A stretch of 64,000 bases of DNA from Bacillus sp. USDA818B3_A (GCF_009928415.1 NZ_JAABNN010000001.1:590086-654085); one strand, 5' to 3'; positions 9,757 through 19,318 are shown, counted from the stretch's first letter. Numbers and translations are program-made. Notes: a model not told the origin generated them from the sequence alone.

Positions 9757-12104
9757 ACTCGATTCTTTTTTCTATTGTCATTGTTTTGAATTACTTCTTC
9801 ACCGTTCAAAATAGGTTGGCCAATGAATGTATACACTCCGTCTTTTGCTGTTTCAAACCGAATGATTCCTTCTTTTGAAGTTGAATATTGGTTAAGGCCA
9901 TTTGCTGCGCCTGTAAGTGTAAGACGCGGATTTAACATTAACTGACAAGGTTTTCCATTCAAGGATTTGATTGTTACTTTTACAATGTGACAATCCTTCC
10001 ACTCCATCTCTACCTCGAATCCGTCTCTAGCCCGTAATCCGCGAACATGCCCATCCTTCCATGCTTTAGGCAACGCCGGGAGCAAATGAATGGCATCATC
10101 ATGACTTTGTACTAGCATTTCTGCAATCGCAGCCGTACCGCCAAAATTACCATCTATTTGAAAGGGAGGGTGATCATCGAATAAATTGGGCAGTGTCGAA
10201 TGTCTAAGTAAAGCTAATAGATTTGAATAGGCCTGTTCTCCATCCTCTAATCTAGCCCATAAATTGATTAACCAGGCACGGCTCCAGCCTGTGTGACCTC
10301 CCCCATGTTCCAAGCGCCTTTCAATAGTTCGTCTTGCTGCAGAGGCCAGTTCCGGCGTCCTGCGAACGGTGATTTGGTTTCCTGGATGTAATGCAAATAG
10401 ATGGGAGATATGCCGATGCCCAGGCTCCTTCTCCTCGTAGTCTTCCAGCCACTCTTGTATTTGTCCATATTTTCCGATCTTTGGTTGAGGGATGCGCTGC
10501 AATACTTCAAATAATTGCCCCCTAAATTCCTCGTCTATCGAAAGAATCTCACTCGCTTTCATACAACAATTAAAGAGTGCATCCAAAATCTGATTGTCCA
10601 TTGAAGGCCCCATGCACAATGTCCCTGATTCGCCATTCGGTAAAATATAAGTATTTTCCGGAGAAGAAGAAGGACTTGTGATAAGGTACCCTTCTTTTGT
10701 TTCTATTAAAAAGTCCAGGAAAAATTGAACCGATTCCTTAATCGTTTTATAGCTCTTCTTTAAGAAAACTTCATCCCCAGTAAATTGATAGTGTTCCCAT
10801 AAATGCAGGCAAAGCCAAGCTGCCCCCATAGGCCAATAAGTGGCCGGTGGATAGATATCCTGTGGAGCTGTATCTGCCCAGATATCCGTGTTGTGGTGTG
10901 CAACAAAGCCCCTGCATCCGTACATGATTTTTGCTGTCTGGCGCCCAGGCTCTCTCATTCTTTCAATCAAATCGAATAATGGCTCATGGCATTCAGACAA
11001 ATTACAAGTCTCTGCTGGCCAATAATTCATCTGTGTATTAATATTTATTGTAAATTTACTGTCCCAAGGAGGCCGCATACTATTATTCCATATCCCTTGC
11101 AAATTGGCTGGTAAAGATCCGGGCCTGCTGCTTGAAATAAGCAAATACCTGCCAAATTGAAAATAGATGGCCAGAAGGTCATTATCCTCATATCCTTCTT
11201 TGAGCCGTTCTAATCTTTGATCAGTTGGCAGCCGATGATTTTGACTACTGGATGTATCAAATAGATCTAAACTTACTCTGCTATAAAGTTCCATAAAGTC
11301 CTTTATATGAATACTTTTTAAAAGCTCGTAATCTGTATGTACTACTTCATCGATGGTATTCAAACAGGCAATTTCCGGATCAGTGTGATGAAAACTCGTA
11401 TCAGCAGCCAAAAATAATGTGACTTCATCAGCATCATTGACCAGTAAATGTTCACCAATAGTATTTACACTTCCACCCTTGGCGTTCACAGAAAGAACAG
11501 CTCGAAAATCGGATCCATCTTTACCGCCGCAGTTGCCTCTCATAACAAGACAATTGCCTCTTATTGCCCTGACCTCTTCCATAAGCCGGCTTTCATCCCT
11601 CGTTAGTCTGGCTGAAAAAGAGATGGATGTTGAATGACTGGCTGTCAATCGAATGACAATGAGGTCAGATGGATAGCTTGAAAAAATCTCTCTATGAAAT
11701 GTTACTCCTTGGCAGTTGTATTCAACTGAAACGATTCCCTTTTCTAAGTCAAGTTTACGTCTGTAATCAGTTGCCTTATGGTGACCAAAGTCTAAAAAAA
11801 GATCACCTAACCCCATGTAGTGCCTTTGAGTCTCGGGAATACCCGAAAGTGCCATACTTGACAATTTCTCTGCTTCGGCTGGTCTTCCGTTTTGCAGCAA
11901 TTCCCTTATCTTATCTATATTTTCCAGTGCATTCGGGTTGTTCCTATCCCTTGGACCGCCATACCAAACTGATTCTTCATTCAATTGGATTTGTTCAATT
12001 GCTGTTTTTCCATATATCATTGCACCAAGACGACCGTTACCGACGGGTAACGCCTCATTCCAATCTTTCGCCGCTTTATCGAACCATATCATTCTATCGG
12101 ACAT
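9753..12104 (-). CDS. GH95 alpha-L-fucosidase (upstream copy)
   Basis: 783 aa GH95 enzyme with the same architecture as its downstream relative. It begins [32 protein letters not shown] and contains [35 protein letters not shown] and QIDGNFGGTAAIAEML, so the catalytic Asn, Glu and Asp positions are all kept. The start at 12104 is supported by AAAGGAGG at 12112-12119; an in-frame ATG at 12125 would place that site inside the gene. No signal peptide. Two diverged GH95 genes in one operon suggest different linkages or aglycone contexts (for example alpha-1,2-fucose versus alpha-L-galactose) rather than a recent duplication. Confidence 0.92.
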   Translation of the reverse strand: MSDRMIWFDKAAKDWNEALPVGNGRLGAMIYGKTAIEQIQLNEESVWYGGPRDRNNPNALENIDKIRELLQNGRPAEAEKLSSMALSGIPETQRHYMGLGDLFLDFGHHKATDYRRKLDLEKGIVSVEYNCQGVTFHREIFSSYPSDLIVIRLTASHSTSISFSARLTRDESRLMEEVRAIRGNCLVMRGNCGGKDGSDFRAVLSVNAKGGSVNTIGEHLLVNDADEVTLFLAADTSFHHTDPEIACLNTIDEVVHTDYELLKSIHIKDFMELYSRVSLDLFDTSSSQNHRLPTDQRLERLKEGYEDNDLLAIYFQFGRYLLISSSRPGSLPANLQGIWNNSMRPPWDSKFTININTQMNYWPAETCNLSECHEPLFDLIERMREPGRQTAKIMYGCRGFVAHHNTDIWADTAPQDIYPPATYWPMGAAWLCLHLWEHYQFTGDEVFLKKSYKTIKESVQFFLDFLIETKEGYLITSPSSSPENTYILPNGESGTLCMGPSMDNQILDALFNCCMKASEILSIDEEFRGQLFEVLQRIPQPKIGKYGQIQEWLEDYEEKEPGHRHISHLFALHPGNQITVRRTPELASAARRTIERRLEHGGGHTGWSRAWLINLWARLEDGEQAYSNLLALLRHSTLPNLFDDHPPFQIDGNFGGTAAIAEMLVQSHDDAIHLLPALPKAWKDGHVRGLRARDGFEVEMEWKDCHIVKVTIKSLNGKPCQLMLNPRLTLTGAANGLNQYSTSKEGIIRFETAKDGVYTFIGQPILNGEEVIQNNDNRKKNRV

Positions 12105-12191
12105 CATAAATCCTCCTTTGGTCATTTTTCATTTCCTTTTCATTAGGTTCACAACACAATCACTTATCAAAGAAAGACAACGTTTTCATTT

Positions 12192-13367
12192 TTAGCATGA
12201 ACCTAGTAAAATATTACGAAGCTTTCTGGTGAGGGCCGTTGTTCCCGAGTCCGTTTTCTGCATCATGAATAAGAAGGTAACATCGTCCATGGGACAATTA
12301 CAAAAATAGGCACCCATCCAGCCATCCCAGCCATATTCACCAAGGCTGCCAAAACCCCCAGCTTTACTGCAATCGGTCATTACACGCATCAAGTTTCCAT
12401 AGCTGTGCCCACTTAGTGTAAGCCAATTGTCAACGCCTTTCTGCTGTACAGCATTCAAAGTATTAGACGTTAAGTATTTAACGGTTTTTGGCCTTAGAAT
12501 CTGAACCCCATTCAAACTTCCCTCATTCAACAGCATACTAGCGAATCTAGCATAATCTTCAATAGTAGAAACCAATCCTGCTCCCCCAGATTCAAATGCT
12601 GGTTCTCTATCCATCTTATTAATAATGCCGAGATGGTTACCGGTATAGAGCAATAATTCACCCTTCCCATTATCTGCATAGGCGTTAACAAGACGGGATC
12701 CTTTTTCTTCTGGTATCCAAAATCCAGTATCTTGCATGTCAAGTGGTTCAAATATCTCTTTTTGTAAAAATTCTCCGAACCGTTTGCCGCTGACCACTTC
12801 TACCACCGCTCCAAGTACATCAGCAGAGGTCCCATACTGCCAATGGGTTCCCGGCTGAAAGGCAAGTGCACCTTTTCCAAGTTTATTCATCACTTCGACC
12901 GTATCCATTGGGGAATCACTGAATAACCGGTTATCAATTTCTTGAAACAAAGCCTCTGTCTCCCGACCGGCTGTGTCCTCTCCTCCATATACTAAACCTG
13001 AAGTCATGGACAGTAAATCTTTCAGTATGACTTCACGTTCTGTTGGAACCACCCTGTCCCCTTCACATACCATCTGATTTTTAAAGCCATCAAGATATTG
13101 ACTTACGGGTTCATATAGATCAATTTCGCCTCGTTCTAGAAGAATCATTACCGCGGCTGCAGTGACCGGTTTACTCATAGAATATAATCTGAAAATGGAA
13201 TCTCTTCTAATTGGAAGCCCCGCTTCTCGATCCGCCAATCCTTCTTCATGGTAAAAGATTTCCTTACCGCCTTTTAGCACCATTACATTTCCACCGGCTA
13301 TTTCATTTTTTTCTATACTACGTCTTAATACTTTTTTTACTTGATCCATGGCTTCTTTATCCAACAT
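12192..13367 (-). CDS. serine hydrolase of the beta-lactamase/EstB-like family
   Basis: 391 aa, beta-lactamase fold (Pfam Beta-lactamase type). The nucleophile motif S-x-x-K is seen as SMSK in FRLYSMSKPVTAAAV near residue 64. The second motif Y-x-S appears in HWQYGTSADVLG near 183. A C-terminal GWDGWMGA stands where the KTG/HxG motif is expected. There is no signal peptide, so an extracellular penicillin-binding role is unlikely; cytoplasmic esterase or deacetylase activity is more plausible. It is the first gene after the operator-controlled promoter of the fucose operon. An inferred role is removal of acyl groups from imported fucosylated glycans. Confidence 0.8.
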   Translation of the reverse strand: MLDKEAMDQVKKVLRRSIEKNEIAGGNVMVLKGGKEIFYHEEGLADREAGLPIRRDSIFRLYSMSKPVTAAAVMILLERGEIDLYEPVSQYLDGFKNQMVCEGDRVVPTEREVILKDLLSMTSGLVYGGEDTAGRETEALFQEIDNRLFSDSPMDTVEVMNKLGKGALAFQPGTHWQYGTSADVLGAVVEVVSGKRFGEFLQKEIFEPLDMQDTGFWIPEEKGSRLVNAYADNGKGELLLYTGNHLGIINKMDREPAFESGGAGLVSTIEDYARFASMLLNEGSLNGVQILRPKTVKYLTSNTLNAVQQKGVDNWLTLSGHSYGNLMRVMTDCSKAGGFGSLGEYGWDGWMGAYFCNCPMDDVTFLFMMQKTDSGTTALTRKLRNILLGSC

Positions 13368-13497
13368 TTTTCATATTCTCCTAATCTAGTTGTTTCTGTA
13401 AAAAGTACGAAAAGCATCGCTGTTTTTTCAACTAGTAACTATTTATATTCTCTAAAATACTGCATTTAATTGTTGAAAAAGTCACAACATTCCGAAA

Positions 13498-13542
13498 TGA
13501 TACCGATAACAAAAATTTAACACACTGGCATTCTTACGTCAA
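13498..13542 (-). promoter_or_regulatory. promoter and LacI-type operator of the fucose catabolic operon
   Basis: On the minus strand: -35 TTGACG (13537-13542), 17-bp spacer, -10 TAAATT (13514-13519), then operator TGTTATCGGTATCA (13498-13511) two bases downstream. The same geometry recurs at 22538-22583. An operator covering the start point is a classic LacI-family repression layout. Confidence 0.72.
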
Positions 13543-13646
13543 TTTCTTTTTAAAAAATTACATCGAGGATTTTAATCATTTATTTAAGGTAAAATCTATC
13601 AAACTTTTCCCGAAACGTACGGATGGAATCTTACTGCTATAATCTT

Positions 13647-13660
13647 TGTTACCGGTAACA
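13647..13660. promoter_or_regulatory. perfect palindromic operator upstream of the LacI gene
   Basis: TGTTACCGGTAACA, a perfect 14-bp palindrome, identical to the copy at 22538-22551. It lies just upstream of the lacI-type gene's -35 box. Its centre is 149 bp from the centre of the operator at 13498-13511, near 14 helical turns, so a repression loop or autoregulation is possible. Confidence 0.72.
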
Positions 13661-13668
13661 CTTCTTTC

Positions 13669-13697
13669 TTGATATATTTATTGTAATCATCTAAAAT
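13669..13697 (+). promoter_or_regulatory. promoter of the LacI-family regulator gene
   Basis: -35 TTGATA (13669-13674), 17-bp spacer, -10 TAAAAT (13692-13697), followed by a leader of about 30 nt and an AGGAG site before the ATG at 13735. Confidence 0.6.
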
Positions 13698-13734
13698 TTA
13701 AGTTAGAACATTCTTTTGTGGATAGGAGATAAAT

Positions 13735-14775
13735 ATGGTTACCATTTATGATATTGCAAAGAAAGCCAATGTTTCAGCAATGACTGTCTCAAGAGTTATT
13801 AATAAATCAGAAAAAATCAGTGAAGAAACACGAAAAAAAGTTGAAACGGTTATTAAGGAATTAAATTATATTCCCAATAATTCTGCTAGGAATCTAATAA
13901 CAAAGAAAACAAAAATTTTATCGCTTATGATTACCGATATCGGCAACCCCTTTTTCACAAGTGTTGCCCGCGGGGCGGAAGATAAAGCGATGCAAATGGG
14001 CTATCAGCTTCTTCTATGTAATAGCGATGAGAATTTTGAAAAAGAATCCAAGTATATGGATATGCTTATTTCAACCGGGTCGGATGGTGTACTGATTGCT
14101 CCGGCAAATGATAACTCTAAAAAAAATATGAAGAAACTAACCAAACATGATATACCTTTTGTATTAATCGATCGAAATATTCCAGATATTGACTGCGATC
14201 AAGTTCTTAGCGACAATGAAGCAACTACCCGCAGGTTAATTGAGCATTTAATTAAACAAGGGCATCAAAAAATTGCTATTATAAATGGTCCTTTAGTTGT
14301 ATCGACTGCCCGTGAAAGACAACAATCCTATATTGATACGTTAAAGATACATGGTATATCAGTTAACAACCATTTAATTAAGGAAAGCCAATTCCGGGAC
14401 AGTGATGTAACAAATTCCATTCAAGAGCTTCTAAATTTACCAGAGCAAGAACGCCCAACAGCTATTTTTGCAACCAATAACTTTATTGGAATGAATACGA
14501 TGAAAATCCTTTACAAACACAATATTAAAGTCCCAGAAGAAATGGCCGTCGTGTCCTATGATGTACCAAATTATACGGAAAATGAATCAATATTAACCGT
14601 TGCAGAACAACAAGCATACAATTTCGGGTATATTGGCATACAGTTATTAATCGAAAGAATTGAAGGAGCAGCACCTGAAAAAGCAAGAAAAATTGTCCTG
14701 CCCTCTGAGATACATTTGCGAACTTCTTCTCTTCATCAGCGTGGGAAAGCAGAAAAATCTAAACTACCTAAATAA
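13735..14775 (+). CDS. LacI/GalR-family repressor, probable regulator of the fucose genes
   Basis: 346 aa. The N-terminal LacI DNA-binding domain is clear: VTIYDIAKKANVSAMTVSRVINKSEKISEETRKKV with hinge helix NNSARNLI near 52-60. A periplasmic-binding-protein-like effector domain follows (about 60-340; NPFFTSVARGAEDKA, VLIDRNIPDIDCDQVLSDN). It is divergent from the fucose operon and flanked by palindromic operators that recur at the other two fucose-related promoters. The simplest reading is a repressor relieved by L-fucose, L-fucono-lactone or a related intermediate. The effector is inferred, not seen. Confidence 0.88.
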   Translation: MVTIYDIAKKANVSAMTVSRVINKSEKISEETRKKVETVIKELNYIPNNSARNLITKKTKILSLMITDIGNPFFTSVARGAEDKAMQMGYQLLLCNSDENFEKESKYMDMLISTGSDGVLIAPANDNSKKNMKKLTKHDIPFVLIDRNIPDIDCDQVLSDNEATTRRLIEHLIKQGHQKIAIINGPLVVSTARERQQSYIDTLKIHGISVNNHLIKESQFRDSDVTNSIQELLNLPEQERPTAIFATNNFIGMNTMKILYKHNIKVPEEMAVVSYDVPNYTENESILTVAEQQAYNFGYIGIQLLIERIEGAAPEKARKIVLPSEIHLRTSSLHQRGKAEKSKLPK

Positions 14776-14795
14776 AAAAAAGGTAGTTTTTTTAT
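14761..14795 (+). terminator. rho-independent terminator of the LacI-family gene
   Basis: AAACTACCT (14761-14769) and AGGTAGTTT (14781-14789) form a 9-bp stem directly followed by a T run. The stem begins inside the last codons of the gene. Confidence 0.8.
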
Positions 14796-14917
14796 TTCCC
14801 ATTCTGCTCCATTCATAGCTATTCCTCTTGAACAAATTCATATTTAAATAATAAATTTTTTTCCCTTTTTAAATATTTCTGCATAATCGCTCGTAAAAAA
14901 AAAATAGAACATATCAA

Positions 14918-14951
14918 AGATTCAGATGCCATTTTTAAAGAATCTGAATCT
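14918..14951 (-). terminator. hairpin downstream of the GH29 gene
   Basis: AGATTCAGAT (14918-14927) and ATCTGAATCT (14942-14951) form a perfect 10-bp stem. On the minus strand a long T tract follows about 12 nt later, so termination is plausible but not classical. It would end the ABC transporter-GH29 operon. Confidence 0.45.
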
Positions 14952-15083
14952 CAAATATATTCAATGGTTATTTCATCATTAAATCCTAAATAAGAACCAC
15001 TATTGGTTAGCGGTTACAACATTTCTTAAATGATGTTTTTAAAGCATTAAGTTACCTTATCCTTTGCTTTCTTTCCATATAAG

Positions 15084-16553
15084 CTAATCAACTAAAATTC
15101 TAAAAACAACCGGTTTTTCACTTTGTACATTATTTGTATTAATGATTAGGGCTTCCTCTGTTCGTTCCCAAGCTATCTGTTCTTCAAAGCCTAATAAAGA
15201 GACAGCTTTAATGATTCCATGAAAATGAGGGAGCTTGGAAGCATTTCTTTCCGCAAGAGATTTAATTTCTATTCGTCCATTTTTCGGATAGCTTAAAACA
15301 GTGGCGTATATATATGAGCCATTAACGGTAAAGCGAATATCTTTGGAAGTAAATACTTTTATTTTGCCATCAGTAAACTGACCTTCCTCAATCGTTGTTG
15401 GCCCTTCTCCGGCTATTCGCCAAACCTTAGTATTATAAATAGCTTCGCCATTAACCTTTAACCATTTACCGATTTCCAATAGAATTTCCTTATCCTCTTT
15501 AGGAATCGTTCCATCAGACTTCGGTCCAACATTTAACAATAGATTACCATTTTTACTAACGATATCAACAAGATCACAAATAATTTCCTTTGCGGTTTTA
15601 TAATTGTTATTTTCTGTATAACACCAAGAATTTTTCGCAACAGCAGTATCTGTCTGCCAAAAGTATGGCTTTTGATCTGCAAACTGGCCCCGTTCGATAT
15701 CAACCACGGCAGTACCAAACATAAACGCATCATGTTTATAGTTGATGGCTACGTCTATGCCCAATTCCTCAGCACGATTATAATAATATGCTGCAAACTT
15801 TTTCAAATAAGGCTTGACTGCACTATGATGGATCCACCAGTCAAAATAAACTACTTTCGGGCGGTAACGATCGACAATTTCACAAGTCCGCAACAGCCAA
15901 TCCTCTAAAAACTCTTGTGATGGATCTTGGCTAAATAAATCTTGATGATCTGGTTCGGCCATAGCTGGCCAGTAGAAATCTCCACAAACTAGCGGTTCTT
16001 TAACATCACTTTCAAATTCCTTCCCATGACCCATAAAGAACCAATGTTCTACACGATGGGAAGACGCACAAAGCTCAAGCCCGCGTTTTTTAAAAGCATC
16101 TCCCAATTCACCTAAAACATCACGTTTTGGACCCATTTCATATGCATTGAATTTAGAAAGCTCACTTCTATACATTTGAAAACCATCATGATGTTCCGCG
16201 ACTGGCATTACATATTTTGCTCCTGCAGCCTCAAAGAGTTGAGCCCACTCATCCGCATTAAATTTCTCCGCCTTGAACATAGGAATAAAATCTTTGTAAC
16301 CAAATTCTTTATGATTTCCGTACGTTTGAAAATGATGTTTATATTCCTTTGATTCCTGTATGTACATATTTCTAGAATACCATTCACTTCCAAAAGCCGG
16401 AACTGAATATACTCCCCAATGAATAAAGATACCAAATTTTGCATTTCTGTACCAATCAGGTATCTTAAATTGTGAAAGTGAATCCCAGTCATCTTTGAAT
16501 TTTCCTTCTTTTATTACTCTATCAATCTCTTCTAAATATTGTTTTTTATCCAT
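15084..16553 (-). CDS. GH29 alpha-L-fucosidase
   Basis: 489 aa. Family 29 fold: catalytic (beta/alpha)8 barrel from about 30 to 360 (WYRNAKFGIFIHWGVYSVPAFGSEWY, VMPVAEHHDGFQMY), then a C-terminal beta-sandwich. The nucleophile Asp is D238 in PKVVYFDWWIHH, and LLLNVGPKSDGTIP is the conserved end of the barrel. GH29 enzymes retain configuration and remove alpha-linked L-fucose. No signal peptide, so it acts inside the cell. It is the last gene of the ABC importer operon, separated from the binding-protein gene by a hairpin. It complements the two GH95 enzymes, probably covering alpha-1,3/1,4/1,6 linkages (inference). Confidence 0.92.
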   Translation of the reverse strand: MDKKQYLEEIDRVIKEGKFKDDWDSLSQFKIPDWYRNAKFGIFIHWGVYSVPAFGSEWYSRNMYIQESKEYKHHFQTYGNHKEFGYKDFIPMFKAEKFNADEWAQLFEAAGAKYVMPVAEHHDGFQMYRSELSKFNAYEMGPKRDVLGELGDAFKKRGLELCASSHRVEHWFFMGHGKEFESDVKEPLVCGDFYWPAMAEPDHQDLFSQDPSQEFLEDWLLRTCEIVDRYRPKVVYFDWWIHHSAVKPYLKKFAAYYYNRAEELGIDVAINYKHDAFMFGTAVVDIERGQFADQKPYFWQTDTAVAKNSWCYTENNNYKTAKEIICDLVDIVSKNGNLLLNVGPKSDGTIPKEDKEILLEIGKWLKVNGEAIYNTKVWRIAGEGPTTIEEGQFTDGKIKVFTSKDIRFTVNGSYIYATVLSYPKNGRIEIKSLAERNASKLPHFHGIIKAVSLLGFEEQIAWERTEEALIINTNNVQSEKPVVFRILVD

Positions 16554-16661
16554 GCTTAATTCCCCTTCATAAAGTGCCTCATTTTTTTAACATCCATAAC
16601 ATGAATAAATAAAATTCTTATTCCTCATTTCATATATTGATATGTACATCAATTAAGGAAA

Positions 16662-16699
16662 AACGCCACCTTTCTTAATAGCCTCGGAAAGATGGCGTT
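16662..16699 (-). terminator. hairpin between binding-protein and GH29 genes
   Basis: AACGCCACCTTTC (16662-16674) and GAAAGATGGCGTT (16687-16699), a 13-bp stem with one G-U pair and a 12-nt loop, followed on the minus strand by TTTTTCC. It probably acts as a partial terminator or mRNA stabiliser, so the binding protein is made in excess over GH29. Confidence 0.65.
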
Positions 16700-16725
16700 C
16701 ATTATCCCTATTCATTCATCGTGTT

Positions 16726-18363
16726 CTACTTTGATGATTTATCATACGCTTTTTGCATAATCTCCAAATACCGCTTAAGGTTTAATTTATTGAACCCTTT
16801 GACATAAGCATCCCAGTCTTTATCTAAATTCTTTTCCCCTGTCACAAATTTCAGAAGGCTCTGACTAACATAATTTTGAATATTTGTTTCTAACATGGCT
16901 GCTTCATCTGCATCAGATGGGTCCATCCAGATTGACCATGTTGGGTATACGTCATCTGGCTGTTTACCATCATACATATGGGTTGCATCCTGAAGTCGTC
17001 GTTCATATCCTTCAGATGTATTAACTTCAGTTGACTGAATCCATCCATTTCTAAATGAAATTGGCGATCCGTATTGTGCCATTGGACCCCAGGCGGTATT
17101 GTGAGGCTTATCACCGTCTTTTGCTGGAATTGTAGCGAAAATTGGCTCCGCGCTTTTTTCAATCGCGATATCACCTGCTTTAGGTTTTCTCCAGTCAAGA
17201 CCTTCTTTACCATATTGCCCCTTTAATTGTCCATCCACCGTAAACAAGTAGTCAATTAGCTTAATCGCTGCGATTTGATCTTCCTTCGTCGCTTTGTTTG
17301 TAAGTACAAAGTCGGCTCCAGGAGCAACAGGGTAAATATAAGAGGCATAAGCAGCATTTGGACCCTGTAGTGGCGCGAGTGCTGCATAATTATCTGAAAA
17401 CAAACGTTTTGGATCTGAAACAAACTCACCAGGATGTGTGGCTGTACCAGCACCCAAAATTTCTGCTCCAGCATTATCTCCTAGTTTTTGGTAGGCATCA
17501 CTATTCTGGGTGAATGCACCTGGATCAATTAATCCATCTTTATATAAAGAATGCATGTATTCTAATCCCTGCTTCCATTCCGGCCTGTCAGCGGCAAAGT
17601 CAACCTTCCCATTATTCAATAATAACCTTTTTTTGCCATCATCATAAATGAATCCGTTCATTAGAAATGGAATAACATTTTGATCTGCAATTCCTACTGC
17701 CCCACTAAGCGGGACTTCATCCTTTTTGCCGTTGCCGTTCGGATCCTGGTTTTTAAAAGCTTCTAAAACATTTTTAAAATCTTCTGTAGTTTTTGGCATT
17801 GGCAAATTCAATTTTTTCAACCAATCATTATTAATCCACATCTTCTGTGGCCATGTACAATGGTAGCACTCATTCAGCTGTGGAATGCCATAGATATTTC
17901 CATCAGGGGAAACCGTCATTGCCTTAAATGTTTTATTGGTATCAAGTGTTTTTTGAATATTTGGAGCATATTTTTTAATCAGGTCATTTAATGGGATAAT
18001 AACTCCCTGTTTTCCGTATTTTAATAGATCATTAGTAGTGAATTGATCTAACCACGGAACTAGCATGTAAGCGTCAGGATAATCACCGCTGGCTAACGAT
18101 ATTTGGCGTTTTTGACTAGCTGATGCAGCATCATAGGTTGTTGTCTGCCATTCAATCTTTGTGTTGAATTTTTCCTCTACTTCCTTAGTGAAAACATTTG
18201 TAGCCAACTTAGTGTCCGTCGATTGAGGACCAAAGATAGTCAAAACATTTGCACCATCTTTGGTATTGCCTGAAGTGGTTGATTCTGTTTTGTCTGAGCA
18301 TCCTGATAATAATGTGGCAAGTACAACTAATAGAAGCACTGCCAAAATTCCCGCTTTTTTCAT
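16726..18363 (-). CDS. extracellular sugar-binding lipoprotein of an ABC importer (LipO-like)
   Basis: 545 aa. Signal peptide MKKAGILAVLLLVVLATLLSGC with lipobox LSGC, so it is membrane-anchored and faces outward. The mature part is a two-lobed solute-binding fold of the long type paired with LplB/LplC (YtcQ/LipO) permeases, with the DPNGNGKKDEVPLSG segment common in this group. Given GH29 downstream and the shared operator, the ligand is probably a fucosylated oligosaccharide. It is preceded by AGGGGAGAGG and follows the second permease gene. Confidence 0.88.
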   Translation of the reverse strand: MKKAGILAVLLLVVLATLLSGCSDKTESTTSGNTKDGANVLTIFGPQSTDTKLATNVFTKEVEEKFNTKIEWQTTTYDAASASQKRQISLASGDYPDAYMLVPWLDQFTTNDLLKYGKQGVIIPLNDLIKKYAPNIQKTLDTNKTFKAMTVSPDGNIYGIPQLNECYHCTWPQKMWINNDWLKKLNLPMPKTTEDFKNVLEAFKNQDPNGNGKKDEVPLSGAVGIADQNVIPFLMNGFIYDDGKKRLLLNNGKVDFAADRPEWKQGLEYMHSLYKDGLIDPGAFTQNSDAYQKLGDNAGAEILGAGTATHPGEFVSDPKRLFSDNYAALAPLQGPNAAYASYIYPVAPGADFVLTNKATKEDQIAAIKLIDYLFTVDGQLKGQYGKEGLDWRKPKAGDIAIEKSAEPIFATIPAKDGDKPHNTAWGPMAQYGSPISFRNGWIQSTEVNTSEGYERRLQDATHMYDGKQPDDVYPTWSIWMDPSDADEAAMLETNIQNYVSQSLLKFVTGEKNLDKDWDAYVKGFNKLNLKRYLEIMQKAYDKSSK

Positions 18364-18390
18364 TACTTCCTCTCCCCTATGTTTAAAAAT

Positions 18391-19290
18391 TTAGCCCTTT
18401 ACTGAGCCAATTAAGACACCCTTCATAAAGTGACGCTGTACAAATGGGTAAATAATAAGAACTGGAAGACTAGCAACCACAATTAATGAATATTTCATCA
18501 GATCAGCGAGCTGTTTCATATCCATTAATTTTTGTGCATCAATAGTGGCAGATGTATTGGTATTTAAAATTAGAATATTACGTAAAACCACTTGAAGCGG
18601 GAATAAACCTTCAGATTTCAAATAAAGCATGGCATCAAAATAAGAATTCCATTGGAAAATTGCATACATGAGGACTAAAACGGCAATAATTGGTTTTGAT
18701 AACGGCAGAACTACTGACCATAAAAACCTTAAGTCACTACAACCATCCATCTCACTTGCTTCTACTATTTCTTCAGGAATACTTGTCCTAAAAAAAGTTA
18801 CGGCAATAATGACCTGCCAAACAGCAATCGCCTTTGGAATGATTAAAGCCCATCGAGTATCTAGCATATGTAGATTTTTAACCACCAGATATTCTGGAAT
18901 TAATCCGCCTGAAAATAACATCGTAAACATGATAAAAATCATCAAGACATTACGGCCATAGAACGATTTACGAGAAAGTGGATAAGCTAACAGCACCGTC
19001 AGTGTGACACTAATTATTGTGCCGAAAAAGGTATAGAATAAGGAGTTAGCATAACCTACGATGACCTGTGAATTGTTAAAAATAGCCTTATATCCTGCTA
19101 ATGAAAAATCAACCGGCCATAGCCAAACTTTTCCTGACGATACAGCCAGCGGACTGCTCAGTGATGAACTGACAATATAAATCAATGGATACAGAATGAT
19201 TAATACCACTAGAAATAAAAATGTATAAACAATCCCAAGGAACACTTTGTCACCGAAAGAATCTTTAATTGAATTTGTTTTACCTACCAA
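18391..19290 (-). CDS. ABC sugar importer permease (LplC/YtcP-type)
   Basis: 299 aa, six predicted membrane segments (the first at about 16-38, FLGIVYTFLFLVVLIILYPLIYIV). The EAA cytoplasmic loop is seen as EASEMDGCSDLRFLWSVVLPLSKPI. The C-terminus HFMKGVLIGSVKG is typical of this family. The start is TTG at 19290, with AGGAGGGTG upstream. It forms the heterodimeric channel with the next gene. No ATPase is encoded nearby, so a shared MsmX-like ATPase is expected. Confidence 0.88.
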   Translation of the reverse strand: MVGKTNSIKDSFGDKVFLGIVYTFLFLVVLIILYPLIYIVSSSLSSPLAVSSGKVWLWPVDFSLAGYKAIFNNSQVIVGYANSLFYTFFGTIISVTLTVLLAYPLSRKSFYGRNVLMIFIMFTMLFSGGLIPEYLVVKNLHMLDTRWALIIPKAIAVWQVIIAVTFFRTSIPEEIVEASEMDGCSDLRFLWSVVLPLSKPIIAVLVLMYAIFQWNSYFDAMLYLKSEGLFPLQVVLRNILILNTNTSATIDAQKLMDMKQLADLMKYSLIVVASLPVLIIYPFVQRHFMKGVLIGSVKG

Positions 19291-19318
19291 AACCCACCCT
19301 CCTATTCTTTTAAACTAA

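Noticed and set aside
6846-12104. Two adjacent GH95 genes as a recent tandem duplication or assembly artefact
   Set aside because: The motifs are conserved but most of the sequence differs, including N-termini and the residues around the catalytic motifs, so they are old paralogues.
15003-15020. GGTTAGCGGTTACAACA downstream of the GH29 gene as an operator
   Set aside because: Symmetry is poor and it lies at the 3' end of convergent genes, where repression would serve no purpose.
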